Assembly: GCF_042140245.1 (NCBI RefSeq)
Contig: NZ_CP159483.1
Location: 3,162,001-3,226,000, forward strand
Direction: 5' to 3'
From: MH13 sp042140245
GTDB lineage: Bacteria > Pseudomonadota > Alphaproteobacteria > Rhizobiales > MH13
Length of the DNA stretch: 64,000 nt
A model generated the notes under the pieces. That model saw only the letters and a program-made list of their open reading frames with translations, made no database searches and was not told where the DNA came from. The stretch's first letter is position 1. Each line of letters begins with the position of its first letter. The translations under genes were made by a program, and so were the position numbers. This document shows positions 25,780 to 35,461 of this stretch, piece by piece.

Positions 25780-26591
25780 GCACCCTCCCCGTCCTGCGCG
25801 CCCTTGTCTTGACGAGCGGCGCGCACCAGCAGCGGTGCAAAGGCGCCATCCTGACGAAGCTCAGCTTGGCCTTCACGCACCAACTCCAGGCTGGCGGCAA
25901 AAGCGGAGGCCTTCATGCCTTCGCGCGTGCTGACCGTCTCACGCAGTGCACTCTGCGCTGCCAAGACAACATCAAAGGGTGTCCACTGCGCCAGGTCACC
26001 AAGCGCTTTCTCAACAAGCGCACGGGCATCCGCCAGCGACCAAACTTCACGGCGGGACATGGTGATGGTGCCATCAAGTTTGCGCGTTTGAATGGCGGCG
26101 TAGGCATCTATCAAGTCAAATAGTTCAGCAGTCCAAGGGGCATCAGCCTGAACACCAATCGGCCTAACCCGATGAGTTGGGAACAGATGAACATTTTTCA
26201 TGGGCTGGCGCCAAAGAGCGTTGGAAGCAGTGCGAACCGCGTCAAGCTTCTGCAAGCGCAAGGCCAGAGCGTCGGCCATTTCCTGAGGATTGGGTTCATC
26301 GTCAGACGGAGGATCAGGCAACAGGAGGCGTGACTTGAGATAAGCAAGCCAGGCAGCCATCACCAGATAGTCAGCGGCCAGTTCCAAGCGTTTGGTGCGT
26401 GCTTCTTCGATGAAGTCGGCGTACTGGTCCACCAGCGCGACGATTGAGATGTGCTCCAAATCGACTTTTTGGGTGCGCGCCATCGCGAGAAGCAAATCGA
26501 TGGGGCCTTCAAACCCATCGATATCCACCACAAACGCCTCACGTGGATCGGGCTCTACAACCGCAGCATTGGTGTCGAAAAGATCGGGCAT
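25776..26591 (-). CDS. scpA: Segregation and condensation protein A
   Basis: A 271-residue ScpA, the kleisin that bridges SMC heads. The N-terminal VVDIDGFEGPIDLLLAMARTQKVDL and YLVMAAWLAYLKSRLLLPD are typical, and the C-terminal winged helix ends in EGQAELRQDG. The frame is open to 26675, but family sequence begins after the ATG at 26591, so I use that; this leaves 120 bases after nagZ. Confidence 0.93.
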   Translation of the reverse strand: MPDLFDTNAAVVEPDPREAFVVDIDGFEGPIDLLLAMARTQKVDLEHISIVALVDQYADFIEEARTKRLELAADYLVMAAWLAYLKSRLLLPDPPSDDEPNPQEMADALALRLQKLDAVRTASNALWRQPMKNVHLFPTHRVRPIGVQADAPWTAELFDLIDAYAAIQTRKLDGTITMSRREVWSLADARALVEKALGDLAQWTPFDVVLAAQSALRETVSTREGMKASAFAASLELVREGQAELRQDGAFAPLLVRAARQDKGAQDGEGA

Positions 26592-26711
26592 AGCGCTCGT
26601 GTGGTTCAAAGGGCAACGGGCGAGCGACGTTTTTGACAACGTTTCGCCGTAGGAACAGTGGTGGTGGGTTAGCATGGCTTGGCCGCGAAGTTAAAGGCTC
26701 GCTGCCGTTCG

Positions 26712-27818
26712 CTACGTCTGGCGACCAAAGACAGTGGGGTCTTGGCCTACCTCATCGACAGCGAAGCTTGCAAACAGCGTTTCCAGACGGTCTGTCAGAG
26801 TGGCGCGGTCCAGAGTTTGGTGCCCCAAGCGTGCCAACGCGGCAACACAACGCTCAGCCGAGCGGCCTTCCAGCAACGGAACGGCATCACGAATTGCCTC
26901 CATCTCACCGCGCATACCATTGCAGTGCAGTGCCAAATCACACCCTGCTGACAGCGAGCGTGTGGCACGCTCGACCATCGAGCCAGACAAGGCACCCATG
27001 GACAGATCGTCCGTCATCAATGCGCCATCAAAGCCGATCTGCTCGCGAATGATGCCAATCATAGCCGGCGACAGTGTCACTGGATTATCGGGATCGATAG
27101 CCTCGAAAATGAGATGCCCGGTCATCGCCAAGGGCGCATCACGAAGCGCTTGAAACGGCAAAAAATCGGTGCGTTCCAACGTTTCACGATCAGCGGTAAT
27201 GCGGGGCAATCCAACATGGCTATCAACCACCGCTCGACCGTGGCCGGGGATGTGCTTGATAACGGGTGCAACGCCTGCCTCAATATAGGCATTCATGGTG
27301 GCACGCCCCAGTCGACTGACAGTTTTGGGATCACCGTGGAAGGCTCGGTTCCCGATAGCGTCCGTGCCACCTGCAACACGCAGGTCTAACACTGGTGCGC
27401 AGTTCACGTTGATGCCAACGTCCAGCAGGTCGTCAGCAATCAACCAGGTGGCGATCTGTGCAGCTTCCACACCAGCACCTGGTTCAGCAAGCTCCATTGC
27501 GCCAAACCGGCTGACGGCTGGGTATCGATCCCAGTGGGGAGGCTTCAAACGTTGAACGCGACCACCTTCTTGATCGATCAAGATCGGTGCATGCCACTGG
27601 AGGGCTTCGCGCACATCTGCAGCCAGACGGCGCACCTGATCGGGGTTGTCGATGTTACGGCCAAAAAGAATCACACCCCAGGGTTTCGTTTCCCTCAGAT
27701 ATGCTCTTTCAAAGTCAGTAGTGATTAGGCCCTCGAGCCCACAAATAAAGGCTCGCGTGCCCGAGCTCGGCAAACCAGAATGTGGCGGTCGCTCGCCAGG
27801 CAAGGGGGAAACGGTCAC
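26712..27818 (-). CDS. nagZ: Beta-N-acetylhexosaminidase (glycoside hydrolase 3)
   Basis: A 368-residue NagZ, which removes GlcNAc from muropeptide breakdown products in the cytoplasm during cell-wall recycling. The GH3 signature KHIPGHGRAVVDSH holds the catalytic His-Asp pair, and LMTDDLSMGAL holds the nucleophile Asp. GTG start with GGGAGAG seven bases upstream. It follows the SPOR gene by 36 bases and precedes scpA, the usual order here. Confidence 0.94.
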   Translation of the reverse strand: MTVSPLPGERPPHSGLPSSGTRAFICGLEGLITTDFERAYLRETKPWGVILFGRNIDNPDQVRRLAADVREALQWHAPILIDQEGGRVQRLKPPHWDRYPAVSRFGAMELAEPGAGVEAAQIATWLIADDLLDVGINVNCAPVLDLRVAGGTDAIGNRAFHGDPKTVSRLGRATMNAYIEAGVAPVIKHIPGHGRAVVDSHVGLPRITADRETLERTDFLPFQALRDAPLAMTGHLIFEAIDPDNPVTLSPAMIGIIREQIGFDGALMTDDLSMGALSGSMVERATRSLSAGCDLALHCNGMRGEMEAIRDAVPLLEGRSAERCVAALARLGHQTLDRATLTDRLETLFASFAVDEVGQDPTVFGRQT

Positions 27819-27854
27819 ACAAACTCTCCCGTCTGCCTTCCAGGCACAACCAGG

Positions 27855-29720
27855 CTACTGGCGCTGCACGAAACAGTCACCACCGGCTGATTGATAGCGC
27901 TGGCAAAGACTATCGGCAGCGGCACGATCCATCGGCCCAACACGCACACGATGGTAAATGCCACGATCTCCCAGGTCAGCACGCTGAATGTTTGGCCCAA
28001 AGCCAGAGAGGATCGATCCAAAGCGGTTCTGTAAGCGACCGAATGTGGCCCGCGCCTCCTCCTCGGAACGAAGGCTCGCCAATTGCACAACAAAGTCGCC
28101 TGCAGGAACTGACGCTGGCGTGATAGGTTGCGTGGCAGCCGGAGCAGTTGCAGCAGGCTGGGCTGTTGCTGGTTGTGTCACAACAGGTTGCGGGGTGACG
28201 GCCTGCGTGGGTGCGGTGGCGGGTGTGGCCAACTGGATCGGCGTCGGTGACTGCGTGGGTGTTTGAGCTGGTGCCACCTGAACGGGCTGGGTTTGCACTG
28301 GAACCGTAGCGGGCCGCGCCACCGGCACTGGTGGTGCTGTCGATGCAACAGCCTGCGTTGCCTCATTAAGAGCAGCCTGAGCTGCATTCTGGAGCGCTTC
28401 TTGGGTTGACGCCTCGACAGACTGAGCAGCCGTCTGCGCCGCTGACACCGCATCAGCAATGGGCTGCGTATCCACGGCTACACCGCTTGGACTGACTGAG
28501 ACCACCTCAACCGGACGGGCATCAGCGGCTTCTCCTTGTACATCTTGAGTTGTACCTGGCGATGGTGTGGTGGATTCCACAACCGTACCATCGGCCCGTA
28601 CCGTGACCGTACGAACAGCGCGACTGGCGGTCGAGCCGGGCGCGGCAGGGGCAATGTCAGCGCTAGGCAGACGTTCACCTGATCGCAGCGGCAATCCATC
28701 ATTCGCCGGTTGGGGTAAAACAACCCTTGGCGTGTTCTCTGCCGATGCCTCGCCTTCGTCCAAACGGCTGAACACAGCATCGCCGGGACGGGCTTGCGTG
28801 TCTTCGGTGTTCGTGGGTTCAACCTTATCGTCGCCTTCCGCGGCAGCGATAACTTGTGGCGCCGTGCCGTCAGCGCTGTTGCTGGACAAAAGCCCAAATG
28901 CGATCACGCCGCCAACACCCAGAAGCGCGACAGCGGCAAGTGCAAACAGCACCATTTTGCCGGGCCCAGAACGCCCTTCATCTTCGACCGAGTCTTCAAA
29001 CGTAGCAAAACCTGCTTGTTGATCGGGCTCAGCATCAAATCCAAAATCGTTGGCTTGATCGGTTTGGCCCAAACCCGTTGTATCGGCTTGCGAAGCTGCA
29101 AGAGCAGGCGGGGCAACATCAGGCTGCTCGAACGGCAAAGGTGGAGCAGAAGCCGCTGGCGCGGCTGCTTGCCCGGGTTCATCAAGTGCCAAGGCATCCA
29201 TTGCGGCAAGCAAGTCGTTTTCCTGAACGGTACCATAGGGATCGGCCTGCGGCTCAGGGCTCGGGCGCGGAGTGAGATGATCGGTGAGTGACGGTACGGT
29301 CGCCTCATCTACCGCAGGAGGAAGTGTTTGTGCGGGTACCGGAGGAGGAGCGACAGTCTCCGGCATTGCAGGCGGCGCCGCCGTGGTGGGTGCTGGATCA
29401 TCCAGCCCAGGCAACTCAATCTCGCTGAAGTCCAAATCCTTGAACAAAGCATCGGCTGGCTCATTAGCAGCGCTATCAAGCTCAGCCTCAAAGGAGGTTG
29501 CTAGCACAGGGTCTTGATCAAAACGTTGGTCGCCAAACAGCTCGGCAAGCCCCTGGTCACCAAGGCCAAGATCCAGTGGATCATCCTGAGGCGCAGCGGG
29601 CTCGTCAGGGCGTTTGTTCGGGTTGGTTTTGTTTGTGTCGTTCATGATGCGCGCCAACTCTTCCAGCGGGTCCAATCCTTGACCCTCGGCAGATTGCGGG
29701 GATGTGTTCGGGTTCTTCAT
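27855..29720 (-). CDS. SPOR-domain membrane protein
   Basis: A 621-residue protein: a long acidic, Pro-rich cytoplasmic part (about residues 1-250), one membrane helix (MVLFALAAVALLGVGGVIAFGLL), a low-complexity periplasmic linker rich in Gln, Thr, Ala and Pro, and a C-terminal SPOR domain (DFVVQLASLRSEEEARATFGRL to the end). SPOR domains bind denuded glycan strands at the division site, so a role at the septum is likely. The ATG at 29720 has GAGGG upstream; a GTG five codons earlier is the alternative. Confidence 0.88.
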   Translation of the reverse strand: MKNPNTSPQSAEGQGLDPLEELARIMNDTNKTNPNKRPDEPAAPQDDPLDLGLGDQGLAELFGDQRFDQDPVLATSFEAELDSAANEPADALFKDLDFSEIELPGLDDPAPTTAAPPAMPETVAPPPVPAQTLPPAVDEATVPSLTDHLTPRPSPEPQADPYGTVQENDLLAAMDALALDEPGQAAAPAASAPPLPFEQPDVAPPALAASQADTTGLGQTDQANDFGFDAEPDQQAGFATFEDSVEDEGRSGPGKMVLFALAAVALLGVGGVIAFGLLSSNSADGTAPQVIAAAEGDDKVEPTNTEDTQARPGDAVFSRLDEGEASAENTPRVVLPQPANDGLPLRSGERLPSADIAPAAPGSTASRAVRTVTVRADGTVVESTTPSPGTTQDVQGEAADARPVEVVSVSPSGVAVDTQPIADAVSAAQTAAQSVEASTQEALQNAAQAALNEATQAVASTAPPVPVARPATVPVQTQPVQVAPAQTPTQSPTPIQLATPATAPTQAVTPQPVVTQPATAQPAATAPAATQPITPASVPAGDFVVQLASLRSEEEARATFGRLQNRFGSILSGFGPNIQRADLGDRGIYHRVRVGPMDRAAADSLCQRYQSAGGDCFVQRQ

Positions 29721-29816
29721 GTGCGTCACCCTCACCCGATTACCTGCGAGCGTGGCCTAAGTGTGGCTCACGCGTGACCCAAGCAAAGTTCCGTCCTGGA
29801 ACCTATCTTGGCGATT

Positions 29817-31607
29817 TTAGCGCATTTCGTCCGGTGCCCCAACGCCCAGCAAGGTCAACCCTTGGCTCAACGTCTGTGCAAGACCGGTCACCAGCGCCAT
29901 TCTTGCTCGCGTTAACAATGGGTTGTCATGGTTAACAAAGCGTAAGTTGGGCTCGCCCTTGCCGCGGTTCCAATGGCTGTGCAGCGCGCTTGCAAGGTCA
30001 TGCAGATAGAAGGCGATGCGGTGCGGCTCGCTATGGGCGGCAGCGGCAGCCAGTGTTCGCGGCCATGACGCCATCAAACGAACGAGACCGAGTTCGCCAC
30101 TGTCTGCCAACAACGAAAGGTCAGCTGATTCAAGCGCCCTTGGGGTGAAATCCTCTTCAGGCAATTCAGAAGTGGCCAATCTAAGAACCGATGCGCAACG
30201 GGCATGGGCGTATTGCACATAGAAAACAGGATTGTCCTTGGACTGCTCTGTCACCTTCTGGAAATCAAAGTCCAGCGGTGCATCATTCTTGCGATAAAGC
30301 ATCATGAAACGGGTGGCATCAGCGCCGACCTCGTCGACCACATCTCGCAGCGTGACGAAATTACCGGAGCGTTTGGACATGGTCACAGGTTCGCCTGCCC
30401 GGAAAAGCTTGACCAGCTGGCAGAGGCGAATGTCCAAAGACGCCTCGCCATCGCTCATGGCTGTGACAGCCGCCTTCATGCGTTTTACATAGCCACCATG
30501 GTCAGCGCCAAAAATATTGATCTGGTTGGTGAAGCCGCGAAGATACTTGTCGTAGTGATAGGCTATATCTGAGGCAAAATAGGTGTAGCTACCATCGGAT
30601 TTCAGCAACGCTCGATCGGTATCGTCGCCGAACTGAGAAGAGCGAAAAAGCGTCTGCTCGCGATCTTCCCATTCTTCCGCGCTCTCGCCCTTAGGCTTTT
30701 CAAGGCGCCCTTCATAGACCAAGTCGCGAGACTTCAACTCGTGAATGGCTTGCGCAACACGATCACCCTGATCGCCATTTTGCAGGCTTGCTTCAGAGAA
30801 GAACACATCGTGATGAACGTTCAAGCTGGATAGATCTTCTCGGATTAAATCCATCATCGCGCCAATTGACTCTTTACGCACGATGGGAAGCCATTCGACC
30901 TCTTCCACCGCGAGAAGTGCATCACCGTGGCTTTCGGCAAGCGCTTGACCGACAGGCACAAGATACTCACCAGGATAAAGACCCTCTGGGATTGCCCCAA
31001 TGTCCTCACCTAAAGCCTCCCGGTAACGAAGAAAGGTCGACCTGGCCAAGGTATCCACTTGGCCACCGGCATCGTTGATGTAGTACTCACGAGTGACCGG
31101 ATAGCCAGCTGCTTCAACAATAGCCGCCAATGCATCACCAACCACTGCGCCGCGGCAATGACCAACATGCATCGGCCCCGTAGGATTGGCTGACACATAT
31201 TCAACATTGGTTTTCGGCAAATCCTCGGGCGTACCGAGCACGTTGCGTCCATAGTTCTCACCCTCGTTGAGAATTTTGGTCAGGACGGACTGCCAGAAGG
31301 CTGGCGCAAGGCGAAGATTGATAAAACCGGGCCCAGCAACATCAACACTGACGATGTCCGTGTCCGAACCCAAGGCGTCTGCGAGTGTACTCGCGATGGC
31401 GCGTGGATTGGATTTGAGCGGCTTGGCAAGCACCATCGCCGCGTTGGTGGAAAGATCGCCGTGGCTTTCATCACGTGGCGGCTCCACGGTGATTGCACCA
31501 AGTGGCAACGTCTCACGATCCGCACCTTCCAACACGCCTGATCGATCGAGCGCAGCGAGAACACGAGCGCGGAAATCGGCAAACAGATCGTACGTTTTGG
31601 GCATCAT
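29817..31607 (-). CDS. argS: Arginyl-tRNA synthetase
   Basis: A 596-residue class I synthetase for tRNA-Arg. The N-terminal Add-1 domain is followed by VEYVSANPTGPMHVGHCRGAV with the HIGH-type motif (HVGH), YYINDAGGQ, and the KMSKS-type motif as VTMSKRSGNFV. The C-terminal helical anticodon-binding domain contains FYVQYAHARCASVLR. Two adjacent ATGs (31607, 31604) can serve as start. It lies between dgt and the SPOR gene. Confidence 0.97.
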   Translation of the reverse strand: MMPKTYDLFADFRARVLAALDRSGVLEGADRETLPLGAITVEPPRDESHGDLSTNAAMVLAKPLKSNPRAIASTLADALGSDTDIVSVDVAGPGFINLRLAPAFWQSVLTKILNEGENYGRNVLGTPEDLPKTNVEYVSANPTGPMHVGHCRGAVVGDALAAIVEAAGYPVTREYYINDAGGQVDTLARSTFLRYREALGEDIGAIPEGLYPGEYLVPVGQALAESHGDALLAVEEVEWLPIVRKESIGAMMDLIREDLSSLNVHHDVFFSEASLQNGDQGDRVAQAIHELKSRDLVYEGRLEKPKGESAEEWEDREQTLFRSSQFGDDTDRALLKSDGSYTYFASDIAYHYDKYLRGFTNQINIFGADHGGYVKRMKAAVTAMSDGEASLDIRLCQLVKLFRAGEPVTMSKRSGNFVTLRDVVDEVGADATRFMMLYRKNDAPLDFDFQKVTEQSKDNPVFYVQYAHARCASVLRLATSELPEEDFTPRALESADLSLLADSGELGLVRLMASWPRTLAAAAAHSEPHRIAFYLHDLASALHSHWNRGKGEPNLRFVNHDNPLLTRARMALVTGLAQTLSQGLTLLGVGAPDEMR

Positions 31608-31648
31608 CAATCGCTTTGGTGAAGGGGGAGTGTTGAGCGTGCAGGTGC

Positions 31649-32890
31649 TCAGATGGCAGCGCCGTATCGCAGGTCAGGCGTGTCGTCAAACAATCGTGCG
31701 TGCATGTTCAAAGCATAGCGGTCCGTCATACCGGCAATAAAATCGCAGATGGCACGAGCGACGGACGCGCCAGCGGCCATCTGTTCTGGTGCCAGTCGCC
31801 AATCGCTGGGCAACTCATCAGGGTGCGCAAAAAAGTGGCCAAACAACTCACGCAACACGCGATCAGCCTCCCTGCGTAGCTCCATCATCTGTGCATTGCG
31901 ATAGACTGTCTTGAAGAGAAAGGCTTTGATCATCCAAACATCTTCGGCCACTGGATCTGAAAAAACGCCGAGTGTGGTGTCAGCACGTTTTACGTCTTCA
32001 GCATTGCCAACGCCGTGCTGTTGAAGACGGGTTCGGGTTGTCGCCTCAACATCCATGATCAGCCGCGTGATCAGTCGGCGCGTGAACTCTCCCATGCGGC
32101 GTTCATCGGCAATGTTTTGGTACGAGGTGTCGATCTCTTTCAAGACATTGCGCACCAAAGGCACGTGGCCCAGATCGTTGAGCGCAAAAAAGCCTGCCCG
32201 CACGCCATCGTCGATATCGTGGGTGTTGTAGGCGATGTCATCAGAGATGGCGGCGATTTGCGCTTCCAAACTCCCATGCTGGTCAAGATGGAGTGTCTCA
32301 GCTTGCACGCCATTGCGGCCCATAAAATCCGTCAAAGCAAATGGCAAAATGCCACCAAGCTTTGCGTCTCTCGCCTTGCCGTTTTGATCCACCATAGGCC
32401 CGTTGTGCTTGATAATGCCGTCGAGCGTCTCAAACGTTAGATTGAGGCCATCGAACGATGCATAACGCTGCTCCAACCGTGTGACGATACGCAGTGTTTG
32501 AGCGTTGTGCTCAAAACCGCCATAGGGCTGCATCACTGCGGCCAACGCGTCTTCACCGGTATGGCCAAAAGGCGTGTGCCCCAGGTCATGCGCGAGGGCC
32601 AGGGCTTCGGTTAGATCAGCATCCAGGGCCAGGTTTCTCGCCAGAGAGCGAGCTATCTGCGCAACCTCAATGGTATGGGTCAGTCGCGTGCGGTAATGAT
32701 CGCCCTCCTCAGATATGAAGACTTGGGTTTTGTGCGCCAAACGCCTGAATGCCTGTGCGTGGACGATCCGATCACGATCACGACGAAAGGGCCCACGCTG
32801 CGGGGTTTCGGCTTCATCGACAAGTCGATTGCGCTTGGGCAAAGCGCGGGCTGCGTAGGGGGCGAGCAAGTCTGCGGGCGTTTCGGTCAC
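31649..32890 (-). CDS. dgt: Deoxyguanosinetriphosphate triphosphohydrolase-like protein
   Basis: A 413-residue HD-domain dNTP triphosphohydrolase. QAFRRLAHKTQVF and RLTHTIEVAQIARSLAR carry the first HD ligand (His72), and LALAHDLGHTPFGHTGEDAL the H-D pair (101-102). Such enzymes cut dNTPs to the nucleoside and triphosphate and help set dNTP pools. GTG start. It is divergent from erpA and upstream of argS, an arrangement I recall from rhizobia. Confidence 0.94.
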   Translation of the reverse strand: MTETPADLLAPYAARALPKRNRLVDEAETPQRGPFRRDRDRIVHAQAFRRLAHKTQVFISEEGDHYRTRLTHTIEVAQIARSLARNLALDADLTEALALAHDLGHTPFGHTGEDALAAVMQPYGGFEHNAQTLRIVTRLEQRYASFDGLNLTFETLDGIIKHNGPMVDQNGKARDAKLGGILPFALTDFMGRNGVQAETLHLDQHGSLEAQIAAISDDIAYNTHDIDDGVRAGFFALNDLGHVPLVRNVLKEIDTSYQNIADERRMGEFTRRLITRLIMDVEATTRTRLQQHGVGNAEDVKRADTTLGVFSDPVAEDVWMIKAFLFKTVYRNAQMMELRREADRVLRELFGHFFAHPDELPSDWRLAPEQMAAGASVARAICDFIAGMTDRYALNMHARLFDDTPDLRYGAAI

Positions 32891-33017
32891 AGGCCTGTTT
32901 GGTCCGATCGTTTCGATTGGGTTTGATCTACGCGGCGTTCATGCTTACCTCTAGTCAAAAGCTGCCGCGTTGGCGAGCGATAACGCCGCTTCGCGCCAAG
33001 GGTGAAAACCATAGGAC

Positions 33018-33401
33018 ATGATCATGACCGTTCAGATGAGTGAACAGACTGAGCCCACCGTTCCGCCAGTGGAAGTGGAAGGCGTTTCGGTAACGCAAGC
33101 CGCACTCGATCGCGTGGCAATACTGATGCAAGATGAACCGCCCGGAACCATGCTGCGCGTGAGCGTAGAAGGCGGCGGCTGTTCAGGCTTTCAATACAAA
33201 TATGAACTGACACAAGACCAGCTGGATGATGATATCGTTCTTGGCAATGACGCCGTGAAGGTGCTGGTGGATGCGGTATCCTTGCCGTACCTGGCCAACA
33301 GCATCATTGACTACAAAGTGTCGCTCATGGGTGCTGCTTTCGAGATATCCAATCCCAATGCAACGGCCTCTTGCGGCTGTGGCACGAGCTTCTCTCTTTA
33401 A
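33018..33401 (+). CDS. erpA: Iron-sulfur cluster insertion protein ErpA
   Basis: A 127-residue A-type carrier that hands Fe-S clusters to apo-proteins. VSVTQAALDRVAILM opens the domain; the three cysteine ligands are in GGGCSGFQY and SCGCGTSF. The start is one of three nearby ATGs (33018, 33024, 33036). It faces dgt across a 127-base divergent region and is followed by xthA after 17 bases. Confidence 0.94.
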   Translation: MIMTVQMSEQTEPTVPPVEVEGVSVTQAALDRVAILMQDEPPGTMLRVSVEGGGCSGFQYKYELTQDQLDDDIVLGNDAVKVLVDAVSLPYLANSIIDYKVSLMGAAFEISNPNATASCGCGTSFSL

Positions 33402-33418
33402 AAGGCCGGTCACGCGCC

Positions 33419-34210
33419 ATGGACATCGCAACCTGGAACATCAATGGCGTGAAAGCGCGCCTGGAAACTGCGCTTGCTTGGCTCGAAGAAGCATCGCCGG
33501 ATGTTGCGTGTTTACAAGAGATCAAGTCCGAGGATGCCCCCTTCCCTAGGGATCGGTTTGAGGCTCTGGGCTACACCGTTGAGACCCATGGCCAAAAAGG
33601 CTTCAATGGTGTGGCGTTGCTGTCGAAAACATCGATGAGCGATGTTACGCGTGGCTTGCCTGGTGATGATAGCGATGAGCAAGCCCGCTTCATTACAGCA
33701 CGGGTTGAGCCGCCCGCAGACAGTGATCTACCGGTTGTACGCGTTGCTTGCCTTTATTTGCCCAATGGCAATCCGCTGGGAACAGAAAAATTCCCCTACA
33801 AGCTTGGTTGGATGGAGCGGTTGCTGAGCTATGCAGAGGCCTGTCTTCGCAATGAAGAGCCTTTGGTGCTCGCCGGCGACTACAATGTGATTCCAGATAT
33901 GCGCGACCTCTACAGCGAAAAAGCTTGGCTGGATGACGCGCTCTATCAACCAGAAAGCCGTGGTGCGTTGCGTCAACTGGAAGCGCTTGGCTTCACCGAT
34001 GCCTTACGTGCTGTGAGCGACGAGCAGCATTTCACATTTTGGGACTATCAAGCCGGTGCTTGGCAAAAGAACCATGGCATCCGGATCGATCACCTGATGA
34101 TGTCACCGCAGTTGGCTGACAAGCTCGTTGGCGTGCGGATTGACGACCATGTGCGCGGTTGGGAAAAGCCGTCTGATCACGTGCCTGTCGTTGGGCAACT
34201 CGCTGCCTGA
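33419..34210 (+). CDS. xthA: Exodeoxyribonuclease III / AP endonuclease
   Basis: A 263-residue exonuclease III family enzyme of base-excision repair. Conserved active-site stretches are ATWNINGVKARL, CLQEIKSED (metal-binding Glu), AGDYNVIPD, IRIDHLMMSPQL and the C-terminal SDHVPVVGQL (catalytic His). The ATG at 33419 fits the family start; the longer open frame overlaps erpA. It lies in the same direction as erpA and likely shares its transcript. Confidence 0.95.
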   Translation: MDIATWNINGVKARLETALAWLEEASPDVACLQEIKSEDAPFPRDRFEALGYTVETHGQKGFNGVALLSKTSMSDVTRGLPGDDSDEQARFITARVEPPADSDLPVVRVACLYLPNGNPLGTEKFPYKLGWMERLLSYAEACLRNEEPLVLAGDYNVIPDMRDLYSEKAWLDDALYQPESRGALRQLEALGFTDALRAVSDEQHFTFWDYQAGAWQKNHGIRIDHLMMSPQLADKLVGVRIDDHVRGWEKPSDHVPVVGQLAA

Positions 34211-34225
34211 ACATGAAACAGGCTG

Positions 34226-35308
34226 CTAGGCAGCGGCCATTTCAAACTCCATATGTGCATCAACCACCGGGCCAAACGCGCTTACCAGACCTTTGTCTAG
34301 CTTTTCTGGAATCGACTGGAGATAAGCGTAAGCCTCTCTCGGCTGCATCGGGGTCGTGTGAGAGCGTTTGTCGATGAGGGCCGCGTACATATCAATAATC
34401 GTTAGGCAATGCACCATGTCATTGATTTCAGACCCCTTTAAACCGCGCGGGTAGCCCGAGCCATCAAGCAGTTCGTGATGGGAATAGGCAAAGTCGACGA
34501 TCATCGCGTTTGTGTTGTCGCCAGCCTCAAGGATACGCTTGCCCTCTTCGGGATGGGTCTCAATGATCTTCCGCTCTTCAGGCGTCAGAGGGCCAGGTTT
34601 ATCCAAAATGTCCAGCGGAATGCGCATCTTGCCGATATCGTGAAGCAAAGCTCCGCGTGTGAAGAGGTGTAAATCCTTGTCTTTCACGCCCAACATATTG
34701 GCCCAGATTGACGCAAAACCCGCGACAGCCATGCAGTGGCGTGCGGTGGATGAATGATAGCTTTCCACGCCCTCGAGCCATTTGCTCAACCCATCGGCAT
34801 CAAGCGCTGCGCAGACATCCTTGGTTGCAGCGCTCAGTGCAAGCACAGTGGTGGCTTCGTCGCCATTGTCGGCAGAGAAGGCGCTGAGGAACTTGCGCGC
34901 TGTGCTTTGAACCGTCGCCGCAGTTTCATTGCGAGCCTGCTTACGGATTTGAGGTAAGCGCGTGTCCATGCGCTCAACCTCATCCAACATTACATCCGCG
35001 CGCACCGGCAATGGTAGCAGCTTGTCAGCGAACAAGCGTACTGATGCTGAGAACTGGCGTGCGACGCTTTTGGGCATGCACAATATGCGGGGCTTGTGGG
35101 CCAAGTCGTGCTTTTCAAGCCATTCTAGCAGTGGCTTCATCCCGTATTCGGGAAAGTCCACGAACGACATGATGACAATGTCAGGCTTGGCCATGACCTC
35201 AGGCAAAGGAGCAAGCGGGACGTGCATATCCACCTGCGTCCTGCCATCGAAGGCATCGAGCGCCGTCGCCGATTTCACAGCGCCGTCCGTCAGAGCCAAA
35301 ATCTTCAT
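34226..35308 (-). CDS. HD-GYP domain protein with degenerate receiver-like N terminus
   Basis: A 360-residue protein. The first about 115 residues look like a response-regulator fold (MKILALTDG, DIVIMSFVDF, PRILCMPKS) but lack the acidic phosphorylation pocket. The C-terminal half is an HD-GYP domain: LLHDIGKM (HD at about 223-224), HHELLDGSGYP (about 277-287). Such domains hydrolyse cyclic di-GMP. So it is probably a c-di-GMP phosphodiesterase with a non-phosphorylated control domain. I use the ATG at 35308; a GTG eight codons earlier is possible. A 12-bp palindrome lies upstream. Confidence 0.88.
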   Translation of the reverse strand: MKILALTDGAVKSATALDAFDGRTQVDMHVPLAPLPEVMAKPDIVIMSFVDFPEYGMKPLLEWLEKHDLAHKPRILCMPKSVARQFSASVRLFADKLLPLPVRADVMLDEVERMDTRLPQIRKQARNETAATVQSTARKFLSAFSADNGDEATTVLALSAATKDVCAALDADGLSKWLEGVESYHSSTARHCMAVAGFASIWANMLGVKDKDLHLFTRGALLHDIGKMRIPLDILDKPGPLTPEERKIIETHPEEGKRILEAGDNTNAMIVDFAYSHHELLDGSGYPRGLKGSEINDMVHCLTIIDMYAALIDKRSHTTPMQPREAYAYLQSIPEKLDKGLVSAFGPVVDAHMEFEMAAA

Positions 35309-35380
35309 AGGCAGGTCTATCCCATTCGCCACGCGCTTATGGTTGCGCAGCGTTTAGAGATACCGACTCTCGGTAATGGA

Positions 35381-35392
35381 AGGGTTAACCCT
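35381..35392. promoter_or_regulatory. Palindrome AGGGTTAACCCT upstream of the HD-GYP gene
   Basis: A perfect 12-bp palindrome 73 bases before the HD-GYP ATG, with a GACTC (GANTC, the CcrM methylation target) 12 bases nearer the gene at 35365-35369. It may be a regulator binding site; which regulator is unknown. Confidence 0.4.
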
Positions 35393-35461
35393 GATGGGCT
35401 GTTACGCCTTTAGGTAGCGAAAATCATCTGGCTCTTAAGTTGCCGTTGCGGCATGCAAACT

